Origin: an uncultured Bacteroides sp.
GTDB taxonomy: Bacteria; Bacteroidota; Bacteroidia; Bacteroidales; Bacteroidaceae
Direction: 5' to 3'
DNA length: 33,414 nt
NCBI GenBank assembly: GCA_900546645.1
Contig: URDR01000027.1
Coordinates: 1-33,414, forward strand
Below, one piece after another: positions 6,150 through 15,004 of this stretch (the first letter of the stretch is position 1; every line of letters starts with the position of its first letter). Below the pieces are notes generated by a model. That model was not told the DNA's origin and made no database searches. It saw nothing but the letters and a program-made list of their open reading frames with translations. The position numbers and the translations under genes are program-made.

Positions 6150-7844
6150 TTATTTTTTTACTTCCTTCAGGTCGCGTGACAGTTTCATGGCGCAGAAGTT
6201 CGGACCACACATGGTGCAGTATTCTCCGTCGGTGTGGCGGCCTTCATTGAAATATTCCAGTGCACGGTCGGGGTCAAGGCTTAAATGGAACTGGTCGCGC
6301 CAGCGGAATTCATAACGGGCTTTGCTCAGTGCATTGTCGCGGATTTGAGCTCCCGGATGTCCCTTGGCAAGGTCAGCCGCATGAGCTGCAATCTTATACG
6401 TAATAACTCCTATACGCACATCTTCACGGTTGGGCAAACCGAGGTGTTCTTTGGGAGTCACGTAGCAAAGCATGGCAGTTCCCAACCATCCGATTTGGGC
6501 AGCACCGATGGCAGAAGTTATGTGGTCGTATCCCGGAGCAATGTCGGTAACAAGCGGGCCGAGGGTATAGAAAGGTGCGTTATGACAATGTTCTATCTGT
6601 CGCTGCATGTTTTCTTGTATCTTATGCAAGGGTACATGTCCTGGACCTTCAATGAATGCCTGTACATTTTTATCCCATGCTCTCAGAACGAGTTCGCCCA
6701 TGGTATCGAGTTCGGCAAACTGGGCCTCATCATTGGCATCGGCAATGCTTCCCGGGCGGAGACCGTCGCCTAAGGATACAGCTACATCATATTGGGCAAG
6801 AATGTCGCAAATATCATCAAAATGTTCATACAAGAACGATTCCTGATTATGGATGAGACACCATTTGCTCATAATACTTCCTCCTCGTGAAACAATACCG
6901 CACAGACGCTTGTCGGCGAGGTGGACGTTATGCAGACGGATGCCGGCATGGATGGTGAAATAATCCACTCCCTGTTCGCACTGCTCAATCAAGGTGTCTT
7001 TGTAAATTTCCCAAGTCAGGTCTTCTACTTTTCCGTTTACCTTTTCTAAGGCCTGATAAATAGGCACAGTACCTACCGGAACCGGACAGTTGCGTACAAT
7101 CCATTCACGGGTTTCATGAATGTTGTTACCAGTGGAAAGGTCCATAAGCGTATCGCCTCCCCATTTACAGCTCCACACCGCCTTATCTACCTCTTCATCA
7201 ATGCTGGAAGTAGTTGCCGAATTTCCGATATTTGTATTGATTTTAACGAGGAAGTTACGTCCGATGATCATCGGTTCACTTTCCGGGTGGTTAATGTTCG
7301 CAGGCAGTACTGCACGTCCGGCAGCAATCTCGTCGCGCACGAACTCCGGTGTGATGTAGGTTTCGATTCCCAGCTCCTTGCAGTTCATGTTCTCACGGAT
7401 GGCTACATATTCCATTTCCGGAGTAACGATACCCTGCTTGGCATAATACATCTGTGTACAGCATTTTCCTTCTTTGGCGCGGTAAGGGAGCGAGATGTGC
7501 TCGAACCGTAAATGGTCAAGCGACTTGTCATCTCGGCGCATTTTTCCATATTCAGATGTGATCGATGTAAGTTGTTCCACGTCTCCACGCGATGTAATCC
7601 ACGACTCGCGCATACGGGGAAGCCCTTTCTTTAAGTCGATTTCGATATTCGGATCGCTGAATGGTCCGCTGGTATCATAAATATATACGGGTTCGTTCGG
7701 AGTCATTACTTTTTCCCCATCGGTCATGGTTACGGTAGGCGTCAGGTTTACTTTTTGCATACCTACTTGGATGAACGGGAACAAATTTCCCTGCATGTAA
7801 GCTTTTTCGGCATGAGCGTATGCCTTATTGTCTTTTTTTTCCAT
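6150..7844 (-). CDS. thiC: Phosphomethylpyrimidine synthase ThiC
   Basis: 564 residues from the ATG at 7844 (a TTG two codons upstream is less likely). Rearranges aminoimidazole ribotide to HMP phosphate, the pyrimidine half of thiamin, by radical SAM chemistry. The C-terminal cluster motif C543-x2-C546-x4-C551 (CTMCGPNFCAMK) is intact. Also clear are NIHETREWIVRNCPVPVGTVPIYQALEK, FTIHAGI, SRGGSIM, SLGDGLRPGS and EGPGHVP. It is shorter than the E. coli enzyme because the N-terminal extension is reduced, as is common. It lies between thiG (24 nt) and thiH (18 nt) under the TPP riboswitch. Confidence 0.96.
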   Translation of the reverse strand: MEKKDNKAYAHAEKAYMQGNLFPFIQVGMQKVNLTPTVTMTDGEKVMTPNEPVYIYDTSGPFSDPNIEIDLKKGLPRMRESWITSRGDVEQLTSITSEYGKMRRDDKSLDHLRFEHISLPYRAKEGKCCTQMYYAKQGIVTPEMEYVAIRENMNCKELGIETYITPEFVRDEIAAGRAVLPANINHPESEPMIIGRNFLVKINTNIGNSATTSSIDEEVDKAVWSCKWGGDTLMDLSTGNNIHETREWIVRNCPVPVGTVPIYQALEKVNGKVEDLTWEIYKDTLIEQCEQGVDYFTIHAGIRLHNVHLADKRLCGIVSRGGSIMSKWCLIHNQESFLYEHFDDICDILAQYDVAVSLGDGLRPGSIADANDEAQFAELDTMGELVLRAWDKNVQAFIEGPGHVPLHKIQENMQRQIEHCHNAPFYTLGPLVTDIAPGYDHITSAIGAAQIGWLGTAMLCYVTPKEHLGLPNREDVRIGVITYKIAAHAADLAKGHPGAQIRDNALSKARYEFRWRDQFHLSLDPDRALEYFNEGRHTDGEYCTMCGPNFCAMKLSRDLKEVKK

Positions 7845-7868
7845 AATCAAGTTGAGATGTTAGAAGGG

Positions 7869-8645
7869 TTATTCATTAAGAAAAGCAGTAAGCGGAGAAG
7901 AAGCAGAAGCGATGAGGCTGGTCGTTTGTAAGCCCAGTCCGGCTTCATAAGCCCGTCGGCCGGCAATGACAGCTTCTTTAAAGGCTTTAGCCATTTCCAC
8001 CGGATTTCCGGCTACGGCAATGGCTGTGTTTACGAGGCAGGCAGCTGCTCCCATTTCCATGGCTTCGGCAGCATGACTTGGGGCACCGATACCGGCATCA
8101 ACAACTACCGGAACGTTGCTCTGTTCGATAATGATGCGGAGAAAATCGCGTGTCTGGAGCCCTTTGTTGGTACCGATAGGTGCAGCAAGAGGCATGACGG
8201 TAGCCGCTCCGGCTTCTTCCAGACGTTTGCAGAGGGTAGGGTCGGCCTGACAGTAGGGAAGTACCACAAATCCCAGTTTAACCAATTCTTCTGTAGCTTT
8301 TAAGGTTTCGGTTGAATCGGGCAGAAGGTAACGTGGGTCTGGATGGATTTCAAGTTTCAGCCAGTTTGTTCCGAAAGCTTCACGTACCATCTGTGCAGCA
8401 AATACGGCTTCTTCTGCGGTACGTACACCCGAAGTATTGGGAAGTAACTGAATATGTGGATGTACGATGTGGTGTAACATATCGTCTTCTTTATTTTCCA
8501 TTTCAATACGTTTCATGGCTACGGTTACCATTTCGGTCTCAGAGGCGAGAATGGCTTCTTCCATTAACTGGTTTGAATTGAATTTTCCGGTTCCTAAGAA
8601 AAGGCGAGAGTTGAACTCTTTTCCGGCAATGATTAGTTTTTCCAT
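7869..8645 (-). CDS. thiG: Thiazole synthase ThiG
   Basis: 258 residues. Forms thiazole phosphate from deoxyxylulose 5-phosphate, dehydroglycine and ThiS thiocarboxylate. A TIM barrel with LFLGTGKF near the start, LPNTSGVRTAEEAV (68-81), the Schiff-base lysine K97 in NWLKLEIHPD, the PYCQADP loop, AAPIGTNKGL and the phosphate-binding VVVDAGIGAPSHAAEAMEMGA. All expected motifs are present and the length is normal. It starts 34 nt after thiE. Confidence 0.95.
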   Translation of the reverse strand: MEKLIIAGKEFNSRLFLGTGKFNSNQLMEEAILASETEMVTVAMKRIEMENKEDDMLHHIVHPHIQLLPNTSGVRTAEEAVFAAQMVREAFGTNWLKLEIHPDPRYLLPDSTETLKATEELVKLGFVVLPYCQADPTLCKRLEEAGAATVMPLAAPIGTNKGLQTRDFLRIIIEQSNVPVVVDAGIGAPSHAAEAMEMGAAACLVNTAIAVAGNPVEMAKAFKEAVIAGRRAYEAGLGLQTTSLIASASSPLTAFLNE

Positions 8646-8679
8646 ATGTTTTAAGTTTTTAAGTTTAGTTGATTAGGTT

Positions 8680-9336
8680 TTAGATGCCTGAGTTATTCAG
8701 AATCTGCTCTTCCGGCACTTGGCAACCTGAAGCGAGAATTCGTTTGGTTTCTTCTATCGGATTTTCGGCACGCAAAATGGTTCCGCTGAGTGCGATTCCG
8801 GTTACACCGGTTTCCATGATGGAGGGAATATCTTCGAAAGTAATTCCTCCAATGGCAACAATGGGAAGAGGAATGTGCTCTGTGCGCATTTGTGAAATGA
8901 TATTACGGTAGCCTTCTAAGCCGAGAATGGGACTGAGGTTTTTTTTGGTTGTAGTAAACCGAAACGGACCGCAGCCTATGTAGTTGGCTCCATCGGTATA
9001 GTGACGGCGTACATCGTCAAAGGTATTTGCGGTGCCGCCAATGATGAAGTCGGGACCTAAAAACTTGCGTGCTTCGGCAATGGGCATGTCGTTTTTACCG
9101 AGATGTACTCCGTGAGCATGTAGTTTTTTTACCAGTTCTACATGGTCGTCGATGATAAAAGTGGCATTGTATTGGCGACACAGGGCTTGTATGCGTAATG
9201 CTTCCTGCTCCAGTTCTTCGGATGAGGCATCTTTCATGCGGAGCTGAATCCATCGGCATCCTCCTTCCAGTGCCATACGAGCCGAGTCATAGTACGAATA
9301 TGTATCCGTATAGTGGGTAATGAATTGCAGTTTCAT
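8680..9336 (-). CDS. thiE: Thiamin phosphate synthase ThiE
   Basis: 218 residues. Joins HMP pyrophosphate and thiazole phosphate to thiamin phosphate. Visible: WIQLRMKDAS (diphosphate contact), FIIDDHVELVKKLHAHGVHLGKNDMP, GGTANTFDDV, the loop GCGPFRFTTTKKN and AIGGITFEDI. The start at 9336 (MKLQFITHYTD) follows thiS by 5 nt and a GGAGG lies 9 nt upstream; an earlier in-frame codon would overlap thiS and adds only six poorly conserved residues. HMP-P kinase (thiD) is not in the operon and must lie elsewhere. Confidence 0.92.
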   Translation of the reverse strand: MKLQFITHYTDTYSYYDSARMALEGGCRWIQLRMKDASSEELEQEALRIQALCRQYNATFIIDDHVELVKKLHAHGVHLGKNDMPIAEARKFLGPDFIIGGTANTFDDVRRHYTDGANYIGCGPFRFTTTKKNLSPILGLEGYRNIISQMRTEHIPLPIVAIGGITFEDIPSIMETGVTGIALSGTILRAENPIEETKRILASGCQVPEEQILNNSGI

Positions 9337-9341
9337 ACCTG

Positions 9342-9542
9342 TTATCCTCCACAAGCCGCTTTAATGATTACCAAACTGTCGTTGGCCTGTAATACAGTAG
9401 TACTCCATTCGGTGCGGGGTATCATACGGTTATGTAAGGCAATGGCTACTCCTTGGGCGGGAAGTTCTAATTGACGTGCGAGGTCGGCAATGGTATTGCC
9501 TGTGGTCAATTCTGTTTCTCTGTTGTTTACTAATATTTTCAT
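9342..9542 (-). CDS. thiS: Sulfur carrier protein ThiS
   Basis: 66 residues, ubiquitin-like: MKILVNNRETEL, an acidic/hydrophobic middle, and the essential C-terminal Gly-Gly (KAACGG) that ThiF adenylates and that then carries the thiocarboxylate to ThiG. First gene of the operon, 68 nt downstream of the TPP aptamer, and very close to thiE. Length and ending are diagnostic. Confidence 0.95.
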   Translation of the reverse strand: MKILVNNRETELTTGNTIADLARQLELPAQGVAIALHNRMIPRTEWSTTVLQANDSLVIIKAACGG

Positions 9543-9567
9543 GATTCAATGATTTTAGTGGAGTAAA

Positions 9568-9599
9568 CAAAGAGGAAACTCACCGAAGGCTTCGGGTGA
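9568..9599 (-). terminator. Leader hairpin between TPP aptamer and thiS
   Basis: TCACC-GAA pairs with TTC-G-GGTGA (9580-9599) and on the minus strand is followed by GTTTCCTCTTTG. It is well placed to be the expression platform (terminator) of the riboswitch. The short loop and bulge make this tentative. Confidence 0.45.
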
Positions 9600-9610
9600 A
9601 ATGAATGTCA

Positions 9611-9700
9611 GCAAGTAACAATCCCTTCGTCGGTACTAACCGCATCAGGTTCGCAGGGTATGATCTCAGCCCGTCAGGTGGGGCACCCCTTTGTCTTTAC
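9611..9700 (-). ncRNA. TPP riboswitch (THI element)
   Basis: On the minus strand all conserved blocks are in order: AGGGGTGCCC, then GGCTGAGATCATACCC (CTGAGA at 9669-9664), then GAACCTGATGCGGTTAGTACC and CGAAGGGA closing the first stem. It binds thiamin pyrophosphate and turns the thi operon off when the vitamin is plentiful. It lies between the promoter box at 9709-9716 and thiS. Confidence 0.96.
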
Positions 9701-9708
9701 TTCGTTGG

Positions 9709-9740
9709 CAAAGATAGAAGAAAAGATTGAGAAAGTCGAA
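9709..9740 (-). promoter_or_regulatory. Promoter of the thi operon
   Basis: TATCTTTG (9716-9709 on the minus strand) is a full -7 match; TTCG (9740-9737), 20 nt upstream, is one mismatch from the -33 TTTG. Transcription would begin just ahead of the riboswitch. Confidence 0.6.
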
Positions 9741-9840
9741 TCATTGCACTAATTTTCTTTTTATCCCGATTGTACAAATCTTTTGGGAGATAGAAAAGGA
9801 GGTCTGAAAAACAGGCGTGCAGGACATTATGGACAGATAT

Positions 9841-10707
9841 TCATTCTTCCGAAATTAAATCGTTGAAAATCTCTTGTTCCAATCCTTTATGCTCTCTTTT
9901 TATGATTTCAAGCAGTTCGCTGATTCCCGGTTCGTCTGCCTTGATGAGAGCTTGCAGAGAAAGCTGGTTATTATATAATGCCCGTTTGCCGTATCGACGG
10001 AATAGAGGTAACAGACCGGAAGGAACAAGGTAACGCGATTCGCCGCTGACGTATTTTTTATATTGTGACTGGTAAATGTGGATGCCGGCAAAATCGAAAT
10101 CACCATAATGCACGTAATTATTAGGCTGTTTTTGCAGCCATTCGATAAAATAGCTGTGCTGCTCGCGGGGATAAAAAGAAACAAAGAAGCACTTGAGTCC
10201 TTGGAATAGCGGTAGTTGTGTCTCGATTTTCAGAAAGTTTTCACTGTTCTCAATCATTACAACAGTCACGTCTTCAGGCAATGACAGCGTTTCTGGCTGA
10301 GGCATAAAGACGGGGATTCCTTCCGGATAAGGCAGCAAGGTAAGAGGTTTGCCTTGCCATTGGGCATGAATCGGTTCGCTGACTTTGAAATAAAAACCTT
10401 GCCATAGTTCGGTTTCCTTTAGTTTGGAGTCTCCAGACATGCGAATGTTGTTTGAACGGCTTGGAGCAGCTTGTCCGCGCTCAATGTATTCATCCAGTGT
10501 ACAACGGATATAGTGGTTATACAGATAATTGAGCAGCGATTGTGGGTGGTCAGTATAGATATTCCATCCGTGTGACTCTTTTTGTCGCAATAAGACCTGC
10601 TCTTGAATCAACTGTTGGAAGATACGTGCTTTAAGCCGGCTTAAAGGAACCTTCTTTCCTTCAGAAAGTTCCTTCAGCAGTTTGGCTTGTTCTATGGTTA
10701 TATTCAT
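9841..10707 (-). CDS. jetD: Wadjet nuclease subunit JetD (MksG-like, Toprim)
   Basis: 288 residues, the DNA-cutting subunit of a Wadjet/MksFEBG system that destroys plasmid-sized circular DNA. Residues about 5-90 look like winged-helix/arm segments. The C-terminal half carries the Toprim-like catalytic set: E153 in VVMIENSENFL, and D203/D205 in HYGDFDFAGIHIY. It starts at 10707 (MNITIEQAK), 4 nt after jetC; in-frame codons upstream only overlap jetC. It is clearly shorter than the JetD proteins of roughly 380-400 residues I know from well-studied type I systems, so the N-terminal arm region is reduced. The catalytic residues are kept, so it is likely active. Confidence 0.85.
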   Translation of the reverse strand: MNITIEQAKLLKELSEGKKVPLSRLKARIFQQLIQEQVLLRQKESHGWNIYTDHPQSLLNYLYNHYIRCTLDEYIERGQAAPSRSNNIRMSGDSKLKETELWQGFYFKVSEPIHAQWQGKPLTLLPYPEGIPVFMPQPETLSLPEDVTVVMIENSENFLKIETQLPLFQGLKCFFVSFYPREQHSYFIEWLQKQPNNYVHYGDFDFAGIHIYQSQYKKYVSGESRYLVPSGLLPLFRRYGKRALYNNQLSLQALIKADEPGISELLEIIKREHKGLEQEIFNDLISEE

Positions 10708-10711
10708 GACC

Positions 10712-13700
10712 TTATAATTTGCTGTCCGAGATAAGACGGGCAATACGGGTTTTGCTTTGCGCTCCTTTGGTGAGCAGATAAACATGCTTGTAAGCATCTC
10801 GGTTTAATTCAGTAGGCGAGCCGTTAATCAAGATGATGTTCCGGTCATTGGCAAACTTCAAGATACCGTTTACATTATTCGGATGCAGCTTACCGATTTC
10901 ATCCATCATGCAGTGCAGTTTAAAGTCTTTGAATTTGCGTGAAGCCCCTTCTTTAAACACGTTGAGCAGCATGATATTAATCATGGCTTTCACCAGAATG
11001 TCGGTACCTTCTGATCCTACGTTCGAGAGCTTTTCCACAAATCCGGTATCATTCCCGTTTTCTATGATTCGGAACCGGAGTTCGAATGAGTCATAGAGCC
11101 GGATGCTGTCATATCGGTAGGCATGAATCTCCTTGATAAAGTCGCGCAACAGGCTGATGGCTTCCTGTTTGACCAGCTGTTCATTTTCTGATGAGAACAA
11201 ATTGGTTCCCGGAGTAAGGTCGTAAGCATGGTCATTGTAATACTTATGAATGGCACGCAAAACAGTAACCACCCGGTTACTGCTTTCTTCCACTTTCATT
11301 TCAATGCGCTGTATTACTCCCACGAAGTTACAAGTCTGAAAGCCTCGGTTTACCTTATTGATTAACCCCTGTATTGCACCTTCCGAAGAAGTAAGCATGG
11401 AAGTATCTACACTGATGCGTTTGAAAACATCCGAATGTTCATCGTTGATGCGGCGTATAAATTCGTTGATTTTGTTTTCTTCAATGAAATCATGAAGCTC
11501 TTCAGCAAAGCGCAGGTATTCCCAGTCATCGGTAAACTTCGTCTTGAACTTAAATGTGTTGTTCTCCCCGAAGTGTCCGGTGAACAGGTTGACTGCTTTG
11601 CGGAGTTCGTTTTGCAGTTGCAGATACTTATTTTCTGCCCGGCTTAACTCATCAATCAGCACGATACACGATTTCTGTGTTTCGATACCCGTAGAGACCT
11701 GTTCTGCATTGAATAAATCCTGATGAGGCTTATACCAGTCATAAGCAGAAATATTGCCGTATGCTTCTACATTGGCTTGTAAATTTCGCACGTTGCTTTC
11801 TGCCTCTTGTACAGCTTTGCTTAACCGGTCTATTTGTTCCTGCAAAATTCCACACTCTTTATTCAATGACTCTTTTTCTGTTTTAAGCAACTGCTCCTGT
11901 TCTTTCTGTTCGCGGCTCCACTCCGGGATATGGTCAATTAAATCCCGTTTATCTTTTTGATATTCGATGAGTAATGTGGCATGGTCCTTAATGAACAGCA
12001 GTTCTTGCTCAACAGTTTGCAGCTGATTGGCAATCTCTTGAAGACGTTCGGTATCAGCACCTTGTGAATGCAGTTCTTGTTTCATTTGTTTGCGGTATTC
12101 TGCTTTTTCGGCATCAATCCGCTGGCGCTCCTGCTTATCCTCTGCGTCAATGTTTTCCGCCAGTGTCTTCTTCTCTTGGTTTACGTCTTCCTGCCGTTTC
12201 GTCCATTCCTGTTTAAGGACTTGCAGCTTGGCCGATTTTTCCTGATTCAGGTTGTTCAGCTTATCATTGATGAGTTTCAGTTCCTGTTCAAGTTGCTGCT
12301 CTTCTGTCTTTAGCTTGTTTAATTTCAAGGTACGCTCTTCTTCAGCGCGTTTCTTTAAATCGTTCAACTCAAGCTGGTCTTTCTGATATTGCTTTTCAAG
12401 CTGTTCTAATTCATACTCTTGCGTACGGATGATATTGCGCTGTTCTTTTATCTGTGGCAAGTATTTATTTTTCAATATCTCGACTGTCTTTTCCTTTTCC
12501 AGCTGCAGTTGCTGTACTCCGGCAGTAATCTCAGCAAGACGTGCTTCTCCGTCTTCTTTCTCTTTTTGATAGTCGTTTATTGATTTGATGGGACGGTGTA
12601 CATGGGCGAGGTCGATGGAGATGCCGTAAAAAGACTTTCCATCATCTATCAGCTGAGGAGAGAGATTGGTTTGCCATAACACCGATTCATCGCATAATTT
12701 TCCAATTGTTTCTTCCCATCCTTCTTTGTTATCTTTCAGCCATCCTTGCAGCGTGTGCTTACTGCTGCGTAAGAAAGCCTCCAGCTCTTCCAGTCGCGGG
12801 CGGAGCTGTTGTTGCTCATTTTGAAGATTAAGTAGCTTTTCTTCTATTTCACGCTCTGCTTTCTGGCGCTCATCTTCCCATTTCAGATTGATTTCCTTGA
12901 TAGCAAGTTCCGCATTGTTCTTGCGGCTGATTTTGCTCATGTGGAGTCCGGTATACGACTGGATCCGATGCTTCAGTTCCTCCTGCTCTGCCTCAAAGAA
13001 AACCTCCTTCCGGCATGCTTCCATGCGGAAATGCAATTCTGTCAGTACATTTTGCTTCTCGCTCTTTTCCGGATGGAGCTGTTCAGAGAGTAATTCGTAT
13101 TCGCGGAACAAGGCCTCAGTAGCTGCTTCACGCTGGCGGCTGATTTCTTCCAGACGGTGACTGAAAGAATCATTCAGTTCTTCTTTCTGACGAAGTTTAG
13201 CTCCATGTATCTTATTCCATTCTTCATTGAGTCCATTGATGAGCCGTTCATATTTGGTAGAAGTCTCTTCATATTGCGAAGTCAAGGTGCTTTGTTGCTT
13301 TTGTAAGCTGTCCTTGCGTCCGGCAAGTTCTTCTTGTTTAGCCGACCGTTCTATGAGATTCTGTATGTTGTGATGCTCGTATTCTTTTTCTTTTTTCCGG
13401 GCTTTTTGTAGTTCATTGTTTAAGACAGCGAGTGAATCTTGTAGTTTTTCACATCGTCCGCGTGACTGGTCTTGCAACTCTTGTTTGCGGTGAATCAACA
13501 AGCCACGTTCTCCTTCGGCCTTATGCTGTTTTTCAGTCCATTCGGGTAGCTTGTGTTGTGCCTGTAAAAAGGCTGAAACCAGTTCACGGCATCCCTGTAC
13601 CAATGCGGTTTGCTGGCGTGCAACTTGGGTGGAAAGACTGATGATTTCGGTTGACTGCTTACTTGTTTCGCGTTTCTGGAACTCTTCAATATCGTGCAGG

Positions 13701-14380
13701 CGTGTTTCGAAGTTCTTCAGGTGCTCTTTATAGTTATTTAAGTCGATTGCTGTTTCATCTTCATTGATGGATGAAATGATGGTTTTCTTGATGAATTCAG
13801 CATCGAGCTTAGAGTTGAGCAATACATTTTGGATGGTACGGGGGATGTTCTGGAATTGTTTGCTTTCCATGAGCGCATATTTGCGCATATCGGCTCCTGC
13901 ATCGTTGCCGTATAAAATGTTCCGGTACTCATCATACGTATAAATGATACGTGAGTAATCTACTTTGTACTGGTCGAGCACTGCACGGATGCGGTCTGTA
14001 CCACTGTAAGCCGTACGGTTCTCGTCAACGAAAAACTCCTTGCGATAAGGTGAGTCAATAAACCGGTAACAGATGCGGTTCATTGATTTGTAGCTGAGAA
14101 TACAGAATGCTCCATTCTCGGTGGTTACTTCATAAATGATATAGGAATTGGAGTAGGGGAAATAATATTCCGCATAACTTTGTTTTTCTACAGGAATGCC
14201 CAGTTTTTGAGTATCAGCATTATAGAAGAACAAAATGGCGCGCAGAACCGTACTTTTTCCAACTCCCTGCGTACCGATGAAATGCACGTTCCCGTCCAGG
14301 TAAATATCATCGGCATAAGGAATATTTGCACTGTTGATAAATATAATTCTATTCAGGTTTCTCATCGTCTTCGGTTTCAT
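10712..14380 (-). CDS. jetC: Wadjet SMC-like ATPase JetC (MksB/MukB-like)
   Basis: 1222 residues. DNA-loop-extruding motor of the defence condensin. The N-terminal head has Walker A GTQGVGKST (36-44); long coiled coil spans about 230-950; the C-terminal head has a signature-like LSNVGSEGTDILVKAM and Walker B with D1160-E1161 in LHCMMDEIGKLHP. The layout head - coil - hinge - coil - head is that of MukB/SMC. Two start codons are possible: 14380 (overlaps jetB by 32 nt) and 14365 (MRNLNRIIFINSANI, overlap 17 nt), the latter fitting the conserved start better. Rad50/SbcC is a less likely reading because the kleisin, MukE-like and Toprim partners are all adjacent. Confidence 0.9.
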   Translation of the reverse strand: MKPKTMRNLNRIIFINSANIPYADDIYLDGNVHFIGTQGVGKSTVLRAILFFYNADTQKLGIPVEKQSYAEYYFPYSNSYIIYEVTTENGAFCILSYKSMNRICYRFIDSPYRKEFFVDENRTAYSGTDRIRAVLDQYKVDYSRIIYTYDEYRNILYGNDAGADMRKYALMESKQFQNIPRTIQNVLLNSKLDAEFIKKTIISSINEDETAIDLNNYKEHLKNFETRLHDIEEFQKRETSKQSTEIISLSTQVARQQTALVQGCRELVSAFLQAQHKLPEWTEKQHKAEGERGLLIHRKQELQDQSRGRCEKLQDSLAVLNNELQKARKKEKEYEHHNIQNLIERSAKQEELAGRKDSLQKQQSTLTSQYEETSTKYERLINGLNEEWNKIHGAKLRQKEELNDSFSHRLEEISRQREAATEALFREYELLSEQLHPEKSEKQNVLTELHFRMEACRKEVFFEAEQEELKHRIQSYTGLHMSKISRKNNAELAIKEINLKWEDERQKAEREIEEKLLNLQNEQQQLRPRLEELEAFLRSSKHTLQGWLKDNKEGWEETIGKLCDESVLWQTNLSPQLIDDGKSFYGISIDLAHVHRPIKSINDYQKEKEDGEARLAEITAGVQQLQLEKEKTVEILKNKYLPQIKEQRNIIRTQEYELEQLEKQYQKDQLELNDLKKRAEEERTLKLNKLKTEEQQLEQELKLINDKLNNLNQEKSAKLQVLKQEWTKRQEDVNQEKKTLAENIDAEDKQERQRIDAEKAEYRKQMKQELHSQGADTERLQEIANQLQTVEQELLFIKDHATLLIEYQKDKRDLIDHIPEWSREQKEQEQLLKTEKESLNKECGILQEQIDRLSKAVQEAESNVRNLQANVEAYGNISAYDWYKPHQDLFNAEQVSTGIETQKSCIVLIDELSRAENKYLQLQNELRKAVNLFTGHFGENNTFKFKTKFTDDWEYLRFAEELHDFIEENKINEFIRRINDEHSDVFKRISVDTSMLTSSEGAIQGLINKVNRGFQTCNFVGVIQRIEMKVEESSNRVVTVLRAIHKYYNDHAYDLTPGTNLFSSENEQLVKQEAISLLRDFIKEIHAYRYDSIRLYDSFELRFRIIENGNDTGFVEKLSNVGSEGTDILVKAMINIMLLNVFKEGASRKFKDFKLHCMMDEIGKLHPNNVNGILKFANDRNIILINGSPTELNRDAYKHVYLLTKGAQSKTRIARLISDSKL

Positions 14381-14933
14381 CGTAAATGTTTATACTTTCT
14401 ATCAGTCTCTCCAGATAATGCCATGAACTCATGACTTTATATGTATTTGTTTTCTCGTTTTCCAATTCCAGAAAAGAATCTTTGGTGAGTTGGCGTATCA
14501 TGTTTTCAAGAATGTCTTTACGCACGTCTTTGTCGGAGAAGTGTTTGCGTATGCCGTCTAATTTGTTTTGCAGCATGACATTGATATTGGTTTCCACCAA
14601 AATCTGTTCCGGCTGAAAACGATAGCCCGGACCGAATGTTTCGTCGTAAGTCTTGAAGAGATCAAGTACATCAATCCAATAATATGCGCGCAGGATTTTT
14701 TGCTCTAATGTGATGCGAGGCTCGGTCCGTGAAAAATAAAAATATTCATTTCCTCTTTCCAGCGTATAGCCTATCTGAGAGAAAAAGAGAGAGAGTGATT
14801 CAAAATGGTCATCCGTCTGGTCGTAGAGGTCGCGCACGGTTTCGTTTACGCTGTTTGAACTGATAAACAGTCCTTTTTGCAGGTATTCGAAGATGGCGCC
14901 TGTTGCGTTCGGAATCTGTATGTTTAGTTCCAT
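14349..14933 (-). CDS. jetB: Wadjet subunit JetB (MksE/MukE-like)
   Basis: 194 residues, predicted to be mostly helical with tandem winged-helix character. It starts ELNIQIPNATGAIFEYLQKGLFISS, has FFSQIGYTLERGNEYFYFSR in the middle and ends with the acidic tail YDETEDDEKPE. In Muk/Mks/Jet condensins this subunit binds the kleisin and regulates the ATPase. The call rests mainly on position between jetA and jetC, the size and the overlap with jetC; sequence resemblance to MukE alone is weak. Confidence 0.8.
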   Translation of the reverse strand: MELNIQIPNATGAIFEYLQKGLFISSNSVNETVRDLYDQTDDHFESLSLFFSQIGYTLERGNEYFYFSRTEPRITLEQKILRAYYWIDVLDLFKTYDETFGPGYRFQPEQILVETNINVMLQNKLDGIRKHFSDKDVRKDILENMIRQLTKDSFLELENEKTNTYKVMSSWHYLERLIESINIYDETEDDEKPE

Positions 14934-15004
14934 ATGTTTGGGTTCTTAAGTTTTTGAGTTTTTGAGTTCTTAAACTCTTGCGTTTTGTTTTTAGTCTTTA
15001 AGAG

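Noticed and set aside
10833..13733. Several plus-strand frames of 60-90 codons opposite jetC
   Set aside because: Shadows of the coiled-coil coding strand; Leu/Cys/Ser-rich with no motifs or promoters.
10712..14380. SbcC/Rad50-type recombination ATPase
   Set aside because: Neighbours are kleisin-, MukE- and Toprim-type genes, not sbcD/mre11.
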